This document shows, one piece after another, positions 26,705 to 39,591 of a DNA stretch of 64,000 nucleotides. This DNA is from Sialis fuliginosa (Eukaryota; Arthropoda; Insecta; Megaloptera; Sialidae): the NCBI GenBank assembly GCA_961205875.1, contig OY540812.1, forward strand, positions 11,842,001 through 11,906,000, given 5' to 3'. Position 1 is the stretch's first letter; the number at the start of each line of letters is the position of its first letter. The notes under the pieces were generated by a model. That model was given only the letters and a program-made list of their open reading frames with translations. It was not told the DNA's origin and did not search any database. A program made the translations under genes and the position numbers.

Positions 26705-28687
26705 CTGTGGAAATTAGGGATGGGCAGACCATGTAATTGTCTACTTGTATGTGTTATCTGTCTGTGTATTTATCGATGGTTCATCGAACTGTTGCAATCT
26801 ATCTAAACTAATTGACTGAATTTGTATCGTAGCATATGCATATATGTAACTGATTAGTCATTCGACCAAGTTGTTTTAGAACTGTTATCGTGAATCAATG
26901 GAGCAGTGGGATAAAATTATTTTAATCAATTAATATGATTCTTTCATTGGATTTGAAAAAAATTATGGTGGTTCGCAACCTAACTCCGGGATTATACAGA
27001 TGTCCGGTAAGTTAGGACCCATAGGAATTTCTACTAGTTTTTATTATGTTGCAAGTACAACGGCGAACTGAACAAATTATGCAATACATTTTGGACCATT
27101 ATTTTTCCCTACGGTCGTTACAGCCTTTTGTTTACAAAAGAATCTCAATTTTTTTTAAAGATATATGACAATTTCAATTATTTATTATGTTTATGTGCAG
27201 CTAACATCATGATAAACAACAAAAGTTCGTATCTATTGTAATATTTCTACCAATTAAAATTCATATACATATCTACTGTCGAAAACCGCAATAATATAGA
27301 ATATTATACATACATATATATCTCATTTAAGATCTTTTAAATGATATATTTTCTTGATAACAATAACAAAGAACATTTGAAAGTACGTTCCTTCACGTAG
27401 AAAATAAAAGTAAAATGGACAGTTATATACATGATCTTAAAATAAATACAAAAATAACGAAAACCCATTTGTAAGTATGTATAAATGTATATATATGTAC
27501 ACATTATAGGTACGTATGTATTTCTGTGTATACTTTATGTCTGGCTTTGATTTAATCAACATCATTTCATCAACAAGGCACGTATATACTAACTCACTTA
27601 CTCACAGTGGCGGCTAATGTTTGGGTCAAATATGTACGGAGAAAAATGGTGTCGATTTTTTATTAAAAATTACAGTTGCCGATTAAAAAATTTCAATTTT
27701 GTATCAAAAAATGAAAAAAAGAAGATATGTGTCCACTGCTAAACAATGATTGTTATACTTGTCTCAACAAATGTACAACATTTAATTTTTACGGTGCAGC
27801 ATAGTAAAATTTTACTAGATTCTTTACAATGTAAATATGTATATTATCATTAATATGAAAGAATTACAAAATTGTCTCCCGTTTTAAGAATACTGAATCA
27901 AATAATAATATTGCTTTAAAAATTGAGTGATTGCTATGAAATATTATTCTCCGTGCGTAAGTAATCTAAAATATTATATAAACTTTTTTTAAATATTACA
28001 ATTTCTTATACATAAATACGTATGTATATAAAAATATGGTTACTAATAAAAATATACAGACGGTTTTTTTACTTTTAATATAGGTTCACAAAAAATATAC
28101 AATTTGTAATACTGTAGATATATTTTATCTGTTGGAAAATTGACTATTAGATTTACTTGTTTTCATCGTTCTGTTTTCACAGTCAGCAAAAAATTAATTG
28201 AACCTAGCAAAGTTTCCATACACAATAATACAAATATAAACAAGAATAAAGGTATATTTAATATTCTCATTTGTTTTTATTACGCGCCACCACTGAATAT
28301 CCACTGGCTGTAATACGGAATTTTAATGTTGCTTCACATGACCGTTCTTAGAAATTTATTATATACGTTTACATATGTCATATTGTTTCTAAAAATACTA
28401 TTACCTACTCGAATATTTTCATTTATAAATGTTTATGAAGTGAATACTAATTAATATAATGTTTTTTTGATCCTAAAAATGTGATGTCATATTTAAAAAA
28501 CGTGTTGAAATTTTAGTAACGGATGGATTAAAACATATTTTAACAATGATTTATAAATAAGAATAAGAAAAAAATGTTTTGGATACAAAATTTCGAGTAT
28601 AATTTATGCCCCATTCATTTTTTTCCATCATTTATGATATAGCCAGAAATAATTTTTTTTGCATAATTAATTAGAATCAGCCATAAT

Positions 28688-28800
28688 GTTCACTCTCGGT
28701 ATTACGTATAAGAAAATCTCATGGTACCTATGGCAAACACGTACACTGTTCAATCTCTGTAATACGTATAAAAAAGTCTCATGACACTCATGGTAGATCT
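28688..28800 (+). repeat. Two-copy 60-bp tandem repeat
   Basis: GTTCACTCTCGGTATTACGT at 28688 recurs as GTTCAATCTCTGTAATACGT at 28748. Each is followed by ATAA(G/A)AAA(A/G)TCTCATG and a CATGGTA/TATGGCA end. Divergence suggests an old duplication. Confidence 0.65.
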
Positions 28801-31800
28801 GTCTTCTCTATTATGAACCATTTGAAATATAATTTACTTTTTTTTTAAATTTGTTTTTTCAATAAAATGGATAGAACATAAACTATAGATAATAATATTA
28901 CCTATAATTTTTAACTTGACCATTTTTCTCTAATTCACACTGTTTCAAAGTAATTCGAAAAATTTAAAAATCGACATCAGTAAAGTTATTCTTAAATATA
29001 AAATTTCACCCTTTTACGATTTGTCATATTTAAGTTACAGCGTCTACAGACTGACACACAGACATCATGGTGAAAATGGATTAAGGGAAGGTTTAAATGA
29101 TGAGTTCCATCAAAATCCGGATTTCGGAAAAAGATCGGCTTCACAATACTTACTTATACTATATATACATTGATATAAGAAAGTAAAAAACTAGCACAGT
29201 CACTACTGTACTCTATTTTTCAAGATATTGATTTTAAAAAATTCTTCGTGAATTACACATTTCTAGTGTACCAATACAAAGTTGAAGCTGTAACATTGAT
29301 AACTGTCACAACGCATATTTATTTATATTAGAAAAATATGAATATTTTTAAAATATCGACACCTAAGCACACGAACAAAACAAACAGACTGCAATCAGCA
29401 AATACCAAAACAATAGCAATCCTCCCCCTTCAACACACATATATATGTATACCCGAACGCAACACACGCACTCGCTAAATGAAAATTCCGCCGCAAATGA
29501 TTTGCAAACAAAATAGAACAAAGTGGGCATCTATGGTGGATTATCTAATTTTAATAGAAATATCCGATTTCACACAATGTTGCGTGCATAAACATCTGAA
29601 GGTTATTTGTAATTCAATTTCATATGTAAATTTATTCCACGTATAATCCCAACGCGCATCAATTCTGCCCCATTTCCCTGCACCCGGGCATTACACATCA
29701 GTGTGTTTTTATGGCCAAATCGATATCGCTTTTTCGGTGTTCTCCTTTCGGTTTGATTCTTTCATTTTTTTTATTAAATATTAATATAAAATGTTACGTT
29801 TTTTATTCCACAAATTTCATATTGACTTCTGTTATGATATCTGCATACATATTTTGATTTTTCCGTTACAATTCAAGTTTTTTAATGGTTTCTGAAATTC
29901 TACTATACATGTTAATATTATTCTTTTAAATCATAAAAAGCCATGTATTCTATATTTTGTTTATTTTATAAGTACTAGCGTAGATGAGGGTACATGCTCT
30001 TAGGTATCCGTTTAAGGGTATACTGAAAGGGTACGTAATTGCATTATAACAAAGGTTATTATTTGGGTGGAGGCTGTAAAATACTGAACTGTCACGATCA
30101 CCAAATATTTAAATGCTTTTTATGATAATTTTCAAAACGTGGAAATCTATGTTATATCCAGAAGTATAGACACAAGTAAATATAAAAAGGCGTTAATTAT
30201 TATTGTGTTCACAGGTTAAACAAATCAGCCTCTAATTTATACTTTATTTCCAAATACATTACCTAATTCTCAAGGCCTTCCATCTATTGTATGAACTAGT
30301 TTTTGACAATTTTTTTATTGGCCTAAAAATGATATTCAAAAGGAATAATAAACGGAATTTTTTTTTTAATTTTTAGAACTCACATTCCAAAGTATCTCTG
30401 AACGAACAAAACAACCTAGATGGTAAGAGAGGTGAAAAATGAGTAGGTAAAATGAGTATAAGGTCACGGCGGCAAATAAGGCCCACCTTAATTAAAAATG
30501 CTATATTTCGAGTAATAAGTAACTTATATTAAAAAGTCTACATATGTCAATGGTAAACTTTGGTTTATTATTAATCTAAAGAAGTATGAAAACGAACTTT
30601 TCTTAAATTATTTTTTCATTTTTATGACATCTTATGTTTTAATAAAAATTTGGCGTAATTTTTGCTTGATTACAACTAATAAATAAACAATTAATAATTT
30701 TATTTTAACATTTATTATTTATCCATAGCGTGCCGATGCTGCATCCATAGCAGCTGCTAAACTCTCGCCAGACCACGTTATTTCTGCGTTGTAGATGATT
30801 TTTTTATAGAACACTCCAAATTTCATTTGATTGCTTATTTTATTATTCCAAAAAAAATCCCAAAAAAATATCATTTTCCGAAATGACGATTATGCGTGAG
30901 TGCATTTGGTATGAATTATATATTTTAAAAATCACTTCTATATAAGAAATACTTTCATTAAAAAATAAATAATTAAAATTCAATTTTTAACATAGCGATT
31001 AAAATTTTAATTTGTCATATTTATGATAAAAATAATTTCAATGTAATTTAGTGTGTAAAATTATTTAAATCGTGATTGTGCGTAATCGTAAGCAAAAATT
31101 ATTATCGCTCCTAGCTCTACCCATAAGTTTTACTTTATGTTTACATTTCCAAATAATAAACATACACATACAATTATATTCGTATATGCAATATAAATAA
31201 CATGTATGTTATTATAATACCTATACACTATAATCAACTCATACGTTCATACTTAATTATAATTACTCTAAGCTTACTGAATATGAAATATTTAATTTGG
31301 TTTTACATTTTCCTTGTTCCTACCACAACTCTTTTAATTATATTATACCGACTATTCTTTGTACATATTTTAAAATCTAAATAAATAATGCAGACACATA
31401 TATACACTCAGTATGAAAAATATATTGAATAGAACATAAAAACTTTAATGCAAATAAATGGTTTCATAGCACAAACTGAAAAGCGTATCAATAGTGCATT
31501 TAATTAAGCGCCATTTTTTATATAGAAAATAAATTGACAGATGAACAGACATGACAGAGGAATTGCATTAGCAGCAGTCCCACATCCCGAATGCGGCAAA
31601 TAATTCAACACCTTTATTGATTTTGAGAAACTATGTATATACGTATATCAGCGGTACCCAACCAGGTCTTTTTGCTAAATATTTATCTAATAATATAAAT
31701 AATAAGTATTATTAAATATATTTCCACTTATTTATTTTGAAGTTTTCTTCTTTAAAAAAACATATAATATATTATATCAATCAACACAGAATTTAAAATA

Positions 31801-32687
31801 TTGCTAGTTGCGTTTTTTAAGTTCTTTATTATAATTAGTTTTGTAATATAATAACAATAAACAATAGTTGTTTATTGTTTTTAATTTATGTCATATAACT
31901 ATATAAACTATGTTTGTCTTTTTTTTAAATAAATTTTGTAACCAACTAGTGCTAAAAAAATTAACATTAAAAAAATATATATAAAACAAAAACGTATTTA
32001 TGGCGTTGATTCAATTGAAGCGTATTCAAATGATCAAAATTATTAAATTAAATAAATGAATCAAATATAATCATAATATATGTTTATATAAAAGAACAAA
32101 TAAATCATAAACACCCTAAAATATGCATATAATTAAAATATTTTATACCCATCACTTTTTGAAAACGATTTGAAAACGAAGAGATCGCCTGAGGAGATAA
32201 TGCAAATACATTGAATCGCCTTCATCTTCAAAACATGAAACAATATAGGTATATATACACGTTTTAACATAATCTGAAGGGAGAGATGATTTTAAGTAAG
32301 CCCTTCGTCGAGGTGCTAATATATAGCTACGCCACTACCAGAGTTCTTGATTAGTGAAGTACTTTTCAGAACATTTTTTTCAATATTTCATATTCATGAA
32401 GAAAATTTTTATATCTCCCATGTTCAAATAAAATCGATTTTTATAACTGACTTAAATCATTCGATTTATTTTTAGCTATATCACATATATATAAAATATT
32501 TATAAATTATAATACGTTCATGTTTTTGGTACCACTGGTATTTACCTACATGCATGTATGTATGTACAAGAACTTAGTAGTGGGCGTATGGTATTATGCT
32601 TGTATGTTGTATAAGTTTAATTAGGTTCAGTTTCTGTTTGTTGGGAATTAATAATCATTTTTATTTTATTTTTGCACTGATGTGATG

Positions 32688-33265
32688 TAGGGTCGAGCGG
32701 GGTAAATATGAAACACCAAAAAAATGGGGTAAAAGTGAAACAAGCTTGCAACTAAAAAACTAATTTGTTTATACGAGAATTATAAAAACTGACATCATCA
32801 TTAAAGGTTTGTTAAAGCGACCTGAAAATGTGAATGTGATGTGTCACCCCTACAGATTTCCCTGTTAGTCGATATCAAAACGTGTGAATTAAATTTTAAT
32901 TCTTTGCACATAACTTTCTTTATAGCTCAGATATTAATTAAAGTGAAAATTTCACATTGATATGCCACAAAGAAGATATTGTAGCTTTTCTTTTAATTTT
33001 TCGATAAATATTTTCCATTAGAGGCCTGTTTCACTTTTTCCCTTACCTGTTACACCTTTTTCCAAATTGGAGGTTAAAAATGAAATACACTTTTTTCATT
33101 TTTAAAGTCCGTGTTGTATCGTACAGTTCAAATGACGTAAATATTTAACATGGTTATTCACAAGTGCATCTAGTAAAAAAAATTAAAGAATGAATTTTGT
33201 ATCGTTAACTGTCAAAAAACATGAAAGATTTGTATTTTGTTTCACTTTTACCCCAGTTGACCCTA
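32688..33265. mobile_element. TA-flanked inverted-repeat element, about 574 bp
   Basis: TA followed by GGGTCGAGCGGGGTAAATAT at the left and TTTTACCCCAGTTGACCC followed by TA at the right form related terminal inverted repeats with TA target sites, as in Tc1/mariner-type non-autonomous elements. The motif GTTTCACTTTTACCC and its complement recur inside (near 32730, 33030 and 33240), so subterminal repeats are present. No transposase frame. Confidence 0.6.
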
Positions 33266-33552
33266 CTCATTTTTCTGTAAAAATGAAAAATATTTTCATA
33301 CGAGAATCAATCATATTTTAAATCTCAATTTAGAAATATTTTTAAATGAGTACATATTAATAGGTAGAGTGTAATTTTTTAATATTGGTATCAGTACATG
33401 ACATTTATTATGTACTCGTGCGTATGTTTGTATATAAGGTACTGGCACCAGTCTTGGATCCTTTAAGGGGATTGATGGGCTTATTTTTTGTAATTCTTGT
33501 GAACTCATGTTACTAATAAAATAAGTACCTCTTTATTAAATCAACTTATTTT

Positions 33553-33821
33553 TACACGGAAAAATATACTGTAAGAATTACAGTTTTTCCTGTATAGTAA
33601 GTGAAAACATATAATATTTTACTCTCTGAAATTGTAATAATATAATTTTAGACTGTAATGTAATATAAATAATACTCAATATAAATTGATGGATAAACTG
33701 CCAACATAACAGCCTAAAATTATATTATTACAGTTTCAGAGAGTAAAATATTATATGTTTTCGCTTAGTATTCGGGATAGACAGGAAAAATTGTAATTCA
33801 CAGTATATTTTTTTCCGTGTA
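33553..33821. mobile_element. Palindromic TA-flanked MITE, copy 1
   Basis: The left arm (TACACGGAAAAATATACTGT, AAACATATAATATTTTACTC, AATAATATAATTTTAG) is repeated in inverse order on the right, ending ATATTTTTTTCCGTGTA. Arms are over 100 bp with a short centre, so the whole element can fold into one long hairpin. A second copy is at 46859-47117. Confidence 0.75.
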
Positions 33822-34133
33822 GATCTGTATATATTGTATATAATTTAATGTTCCGCTGCACGTATCAAATTGTAGTTTTTATATATTATAAAAAGAAGTC
33901 TGTTTTAAGTATTTTCTTTTGTTCTTCTTCTTATGATAATCTGTACGTGACACAACACAGAATAAAAATAAACAATTGAAATGAACATTCAACAAACCGT
34001 TAAGAACATTAAATACAATTTCAGCAATCTGACAAATTCAACGTAGTAACGAGAAAATCCTGTACTTATAGCGATAATGGCAACAAGAAGTGGGTACCGC
34101 GCGCAAGTGTAGAACAACGAACAAAAAAATCAG

Positions 34134-34340
34134 TTAGAGAAGCACGTACAAGATTGCCGGGAGCGTTGAGTCGACAGGAATGTCCTCCAGGACTAGGCAT
34201 TCGGGATACAGTGAACGGAAGTGGCTTAGCATGGCGCTCACGTATCTGAAGATGGTCTTGAAGGATTCCCTAAGCAACAACACCCCTCGCCCCCGCGCCG
34301 GCATCATCGTTTCGCCCACAGGATATATGTACGTATTCCC
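34134..34340 (-). CDS. Candidate alternative 3'-terminal coding exon in the B-C intron
   Basis: A GC-rich island in AT-rich intron. On the minus strand, an acceptor TTTGTGTGTAG at 34341-34342 opens a phase-0 frame of 68 codons ending in TAA, which would follow exon C without a frame break. The peptide includes NTYIYPVGETMMPARGRG, RESFKTIFRYVSAMLSHF and RSLYPECLVLEDIPVD, and ends ILYVLL. Third positions are mostly G/C, as in the real exons. A minus-strand AATAAA lies about 600 bp downstream near 33535. Caution: the plus strand is also open and GC3-rich across the same bases (ATG at 34180), and the pyrimidine tract is modest. It could be an exon of another gene or a domesticated fragment. I do not recognise the peptide. 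Confidence 0.42.
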   Translation of the reverse strand, partial: GNTYIYPVGETMMPARGRGVLLLRESFKTIFRYVSAMLSHFRSLYPECLVLEDIPVDSTLPAILYVLL

Positions 34341-34710
34341 CTACACACAAATGTGGCTTGTTTTTCTGTGTATCTGATCTTAAATGAGGCTTTAATGAAT
34401 AGGTATTAATGATACTTGATTCATTTTAGATTGTTAATTAATATCCATTAAATATAAAATATTCATTATTCTGATTTATTGACTATTTCAAAAACTTTGA
34501 TTCAATATTGACTTTTCAAATATTATTATTTATTATATACCTGCTAGAATTTCCCCCGCAACTCGTATTTTATTTGTTTTTTCAAAATAGGTGAATACCC
34601 GCGCAACAGACTTCTCTTAAAATGTTAGGTAGACATCAAGATATATAAAGACAAGCTAGTCTCAATAGTTCCTTGACCAATCAGCATTTGCGCGGGAATT
34701 ATGTCACCTA

Positions 34711-35060
34711 GGGGATATATTCAAATGTTATAAATGTATAATTAGTACAGTAAAAATAGATTATTAGAACACAATAATTCCTTTATCAACGAAAATTGGT
34801 ACAGAGGTAGTTTGGTACCTACACTTTAAAAAAAACGATGAGGGCAGTTGCCATTTTGAATTTAATCGCGTAAAAACAGCCCCTTTCACCTCCTGCAAAA
34901 CTAGTTTTGCATCCCCTGGTCGACTACACTCATCAGTTTCTTAAAGTGTAGGTACTAAACTATCTCTAAACTAATTTTCGTTGATAAAGGAATTATTGTG
35001 TTCTAAAAATCTATTTTTACTGTACTAATTATACATTTATAACATTTTGAATATATCCCC
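34711..35060. mobile_element. 350-bp foldback element with arms of about 118 bp
   Basis: The left arm starts GGGGATATATTCAAA and includes ATAATTAGTACAGTAAAAAT and AATTCCTTTATCAACGAAAA. The right arm is its near-perfect complement, ending TTTGAATATATCCCC. The spacer (34830-34942) has a more GC-rich centre. High arm identity suggests a fairly recent insertion or gene conversion. I could not define a target duplication. Confidence 0.75.
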
Positions 35061-36341
35061 CTGTATATATTCCCAATGAATTAGTATTGACATTTAAGTA
35101 AGTAAAAAATACATGTGATTTATAGTTCCAAAGTACTAAGTCGTCTAACAGAAGTTTTTGTTTCATCCACCCGGTATATGCATGTATGTTTGAATAATTT
35201 TAACTTTTAATATAGACAAATTAAAATTTATAGGTAAAGTATTTTTTTCATGCAATTTCACAAATATTTAACAATTATATGTCGAAGGTTATTTTAAAAT
35301 CACATCAAATTGTATAAAAAAAGTTCTGTATATTGTTTAAAACATAGAGACAATAAAGTTTTGTCAAATATAATTTAAAAAATTAATGAATGATATATGG
35401 GTTTATTACGTTTCAAACATAATTTTGTTTTAAAAAATAAAAATAAACATACGAAGTGTACAAGGATATTTGCAAAAACAAAAAAAAACGTATTCCCGGT
35501 GTACAATCAATTACAAAACTAATCAATTTTTTGTCTCTCTTTACATAATCACGTTCAAACCTAAACATTATGTTTCATTCTATATGCAGATGTAGGTATA
35601 TTTCATACGATACTGCAAAAAGTAGCATTTTCCACTAATTGTTCTATGTAATATTTTCCCAGGCGGCATTTTCCATAAAGAACATAATAACACTATAAAA
35701 GCTCGGTCCCGTATAAACTGCGACATCGTTAAAAATGCATGCAGGGCCGCGGAGACCTATTGCTGTGATTACAGGAGCGGACCTAGTATGATTTTTGAAT
35801 TTTATCAATAATTAAACTGACGGAAATATATTATAGAAACATTACTATTTCTGAATATATTTCCAGATATTTTTTGCTATTATCAAACCTTTTTATACAT
35901 AATATACCTATGTATTTACTTAATATGATAATAAAATAGAAACCATAAATCATTTTTCAAATGTTACATTAAAAAAACTTATGTACTTCTTTCTATTCTT
36001 CATTGAAGATTTTATGTAATGATGTGGTGTTAGGTATGTAAGAACTTATTGTAATGTTTAATACTTTATTTTTTTAAACATCATTTACAATAATGTTATA
36101 TTATTATTATGTATAATACAGTATGATAATTGGAACTGGTCATTTTAGCCCAATTAAGTGTAGTTTTTGCTTTATATACAGAGAGAAACAGGTAGAAAAA
36201 TTTAAACGTTATTCAATATATTTTCTGAAATATCGATAGAAGTATAAGCTAAAATATCGGTTTAGTCCGTCTCTGATTTAAACATATCCGCATCCAGCCA
36301 CACACATATAGAGCTGTCATTTAACCTCACAAAGCACTCAC

Positions 36342-36584
36342 CTCGTCAGTGATGTCCCCCAGGTGGCGTACGTCCTCCATTTCTCGCACATCTTCGACCT
36401 CCTCGCGTGAAACCACCCGGCGTTCGGTCACCTCCCTGACCAGCCCCTGCGTTGCGAGCTCTCCCCGCACGGCCACTGTGCCGGTATCAACATTAGCTTC
36501 GCCGCCAGTGCCTTCCAACGCCTCAAGCGCGGGGAACGCGTCGCCGCTGTCGTTTGGCTGACCGTCATCTCCAAGTTTCCGGTG
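36342..36584 (-). CDS. Exon C of the unknown gene
   Basis: A 243-nt exon (81 codons, phase 0 at both ends). The acceptor is TTTCTTTTAG before CACCGGAAACTTGG, and the donor is GACGAG/GTGAGT. The peptide begins HRKLGDDGQPND, has a Gly/Ala/Glu/Val-rich middle, then a charged helix-prone end with REVTERRVVSREEVEDVREM followed by EDVRHLGDITDE. Third codon positions are strongly G/C. Phase 0 at both ends means the exon could be skipped without breaking the frame, and that any phase-0 exon downstream is compatible: exon B (29 kb away) or the candidate alternative end at 34134-34340. A perfect 17-bp-arm hairpin lies about 150 bp upstream of the acceptor. Confidence 0.88.
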
Positions 36585-36732
36585 CTAAAAGAAAGTAAAT
36601 ATGTTTTGTTAAAATTTTTAACCTTTATCGTGTAATTTATGAAAGTATAAAATATATTGTAAAATACATAATATGTAAAAGCGATACAAATACTTCAAAA
36701 TTATTATGTTTTTAATAAAGTCTAGTATTACC

Positions 36733-36769
36733 TAAAATGAAATAGTTTCGATGAAACTATTTCATTTTA
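36733..36769. repeat. Perfect hairpin, 17-bp arms, 3-nt loop
   Basis: TAAAATGAAATAGTTTC, GAT, GAAACTATTTCATTTTA. It lies about 150 bp upstream of the exon C acceptor inside the intron, so it would fold in the pre-mRNA. A role in splicing is possible but only inferred; it may be a small transposon scar. Confidence 0.85.
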
Positions 36770-39087
36770 AAATTTTATGTAAAAAACATCAAAATTACCA
36801 AAAACATGACTGCGCTAAAATATGTCAACTAAAAACTATAAACAAGTTGTCTTTAAAGGGAAGAAGTTTCATAGAACAAACGCTGTCGCATTTCTCTCAA
36901 ATTAATTTCATTTATTATCATCATCATGATGAATTATCATGAAATTTTTCTTCTTCTATAATAATATGGCAATCACGGTCACCATTTTGAATTTGCCAAA
37001 ACATTTGTAACATGTGGTACACAGACAATCCAATTAATTTTCTTATATACAAGCAAGATCTAATTCTGTGGAGAATTGTATAAAATAAACAATGATATGA
37101 AATGGTTGATATTTAAAATTAAATATATATATATTTATGCAAGTATATTCTTACACAACTTTGATTATTGACATTGAGATTAAATATACATTTACATAAC
37201 AATAACCATTAACAGATGATTACGTCAATGAAAGTATCTAAAATTTATATTTGTATTCCTGTCAACAACCATCATTTCCGTTCATTAATTGTTTTATGAC
37301 TTCTTTTTTAATTATTAATTAATATGGCTAAGACTTACGTATTGTAAATTTAAATCGATGAATATAAGTATTACTTAAATTTTATTCGATTCACCAATTA
37401 GTTTTGAATTTTGAAAGTAGTTTTTTCTTATTAGCTAAATTTAAAATTTTTAACATATTCTGAAAAAAATAAAGCTTTCCAAAAAACTTACCATTTAAAA
37501 TATTATAATAATTATAATAAACTATTTTCAGACCTTATACATCCAGACGTGAATATGAAAGTCATATAATTAACGTGACATATTATGTTTTAAATTATTG
37601 ATAATGATAGTCATATTCTAATAGATTTATTAATATGTATGCAACATGACTAACACATCAGCATAAATGTTCAACAAGCAATATACAGATAAGGAAGACT
37701 TGTTGAATATATTATAACTACAATTTAGTTATAAAAAATTAAACAGAACATGACTTAAAACTTAACTCTGATAAAACAGTAGTACAAATTAGAATTGAAG
37801 CTTGTTCTAGATTCTAAATCATTAAAATATTTATGTATTCTGAATGTGAAAAAAGTTATCTCAAAACTAAGATCAGTATTTTGTACTTCAAAAAAATTGA
37901 TAAATGTATGTATATTGAAATGTTGAAATATATGTTATTACTTCATTGAAATTCCATAAATAATAAATACATTTATTTGAATACTAGAGAAACCATATTA
38001 GGTTAACAATGAAATACCTTTAAATCAGGTCATTAATAATGTATTACTTTGTTTTGAATAAAGGTGTATTACATACAAGGTATTTGTACTGAAAGGTGGT
38101 TCGTTTATACAAGTAAATAAACAAATGAAATATTTCCAATGTGTACAGATTCCTGAAAAAGTTTTATTATCTGCACAACCTATTTAAAACCAATATAAGT
38201 TATTTTTATAATATGTAAACAAAACTGTTCGCTCTTACATAATTTAAACTATAAGCTACAAAAGTCGTCTGCCACCCTAAAGGTCAGAATCGCTTACAAC
38301 AGATTAAAAAATATTAAGATAAACAAAATCGGTTCTCTTTTTCTAGGACGAAGTTTATATAGTTACATCATTTTATATAAAATCACAAATATACGTCCAT
38401 TTCATTAATTAATTTTATATCAAGTTTAACATATTTAAACATTAAAATTCGGAATATCAAATATTTATTGCCACAAAATTTACCTATACAATTTTTAAGT
38501 GATAACATCGCACAAATATATATGAGTACTATAAACAAATAGTACTTCTTCTTCTAGCAAATAAGTTTCAAAATATCTGTGTTTGTTTGATACATGGAGA
38601 AATGATTTAAATATTATAATAATCAAATTGGAGGAGCCTACTAAGTTTATGCTAAACGAATTTGAATGAAAACTGATCGACCACTTCTGCATTTCAATGT
38701 ACATTGTGTGCCCATTTAAAAGGTGCACATCGATGAACTTATATTAATAAATTGTAACCTAAACTGAAATAACTTTACAGGAGACGATAAAAATCGATAT
38801 TACTTCTAATGAACGAAAAGTATAATGATTCTTGGTTTCTTGATAGAAGTTTGTGTTTATTTAGAATTATACATATTATAGATGACCTTAAAAACAAAAA
38901 ACAGCTTTAATTAGACATAAATAAAATGTCTTAATAATTATATATAAACAAAAAAATTCGTAAAGTGTGACGGTTACGACATATAAAAATTAGTAAAAAA
39001 GAAAAACTACAACTTTACAAATTTTGAAGAAATGACAAGACAACCAACCTTAATGTTTAAAATAAAAGATTTTTTTAAATGTATGTA

Positions 39088-39591
39088 TAAGGCGGCTGCT
39101 ATTACACTATCAAATAAATGTGATAAAATTTCTTTGATCAAAGAAATATGACAGTGTAATAAGTCAACTTTTATAATATTTACCTTCATAATATTTCTAT
39201 GATCATAGTTAATGACAGTCTCTTATATTTGATCAAATGTTTTTTGACAGATAAATCAAATGGCGACTACCAAGTTATCACTGACAGTTACAGTTAATAA
39301 ATTAATATCAACATAATCCAGTATTATATGATAATCTTCTTATTGATTATAAAAACTGCAATACACAGTTGTAAATTCAAACCTCGATCGCGTCAACTGA
39401 CGAACATCCACACATTGATTTTCAAAATGCACCAAAAAAGAAGAAAATATCCCTAGATAATACTAAGAAAATATTATCAAATATTTTATGTAGTGTAATA
39501 GATCAAAATTTCGTATTTTATCAAAGAAATATGATCAAATCTTTGTCAAAGATGTTTGACATATTTATTTGATAGTGTAATAGCCGCCTAA
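39088..39591. mobile_element. PIF/Harbinger-type MITE with TAA target duplication
   Basis: The 498-bp element (39091-39588) begins GGCGGCTGCTATTACACTAT and ends ATAGTGTAATAGCCGCC, with TAA on both sides. GG(C)-starting inverted repeats and a 3-bp TAA/TTA duplication fit PIF/Harbinger elements. The arms contain repeated ATCAAAGAAATATGA and TTTGATCAAA motifs in both orientations. No transposase. Its right end is 77 bp from the donor end of exon D. Confidence 0.8.

Larger units (their letters stand above)
7146..36341. other. Intron B-C (29.2 kb), with candidate islands and transposon debris
   Basis: The largest intron. It is mostly AT-rich and unstructured. It contains the hAT-type element at 9244, an AGCTGACCCGGCAAACGTTG repeat near 9717, microsatellites, foldbacks near 19.7 and 34.9 kb, tandem repeats near 28.7 kb, TA-flanked elements at 32.7 and 33.6 kb, and GC-rich islands at 25.4, 26.6 and 34.2 kb that might be alternative exons. 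Regions 10.0-14.5, 18.0-19.6 and 35.1-36.3 kb show nothing I can interpret. Confidence 0.7.

Noticed and set aside
27605-28295. Possible hAT-type element (CAGTGGCGGC left, GCGCCACCACTG right)
   Set aside because: The ends resemble inverted repeats but the flanking 8 bp do not match, so limits and class are unsafe.
31645-31680. Lone CAGCGGTACCCAACCA hAT-like end
   Set aside because: No matching right end with a target duplication was found nearby.
34180-34377. Plus-strand open frame (ATG at 34180) over the 34-kb island
   Set aside because: It is GC3-rich too, but its upstream acceptor (AAAAAAATCAG) has no pyrimidine tract and no good donor follows. The minus frame has a better acceptor, a stop and a phase that fits exon C. 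Not excluded.
36349-36561. Plus-strand Ser/Thr/Arg-rich frame opposite exon C
   Set aside because: Shadow of exon C produced by its acidic and basic codons read in reverse.
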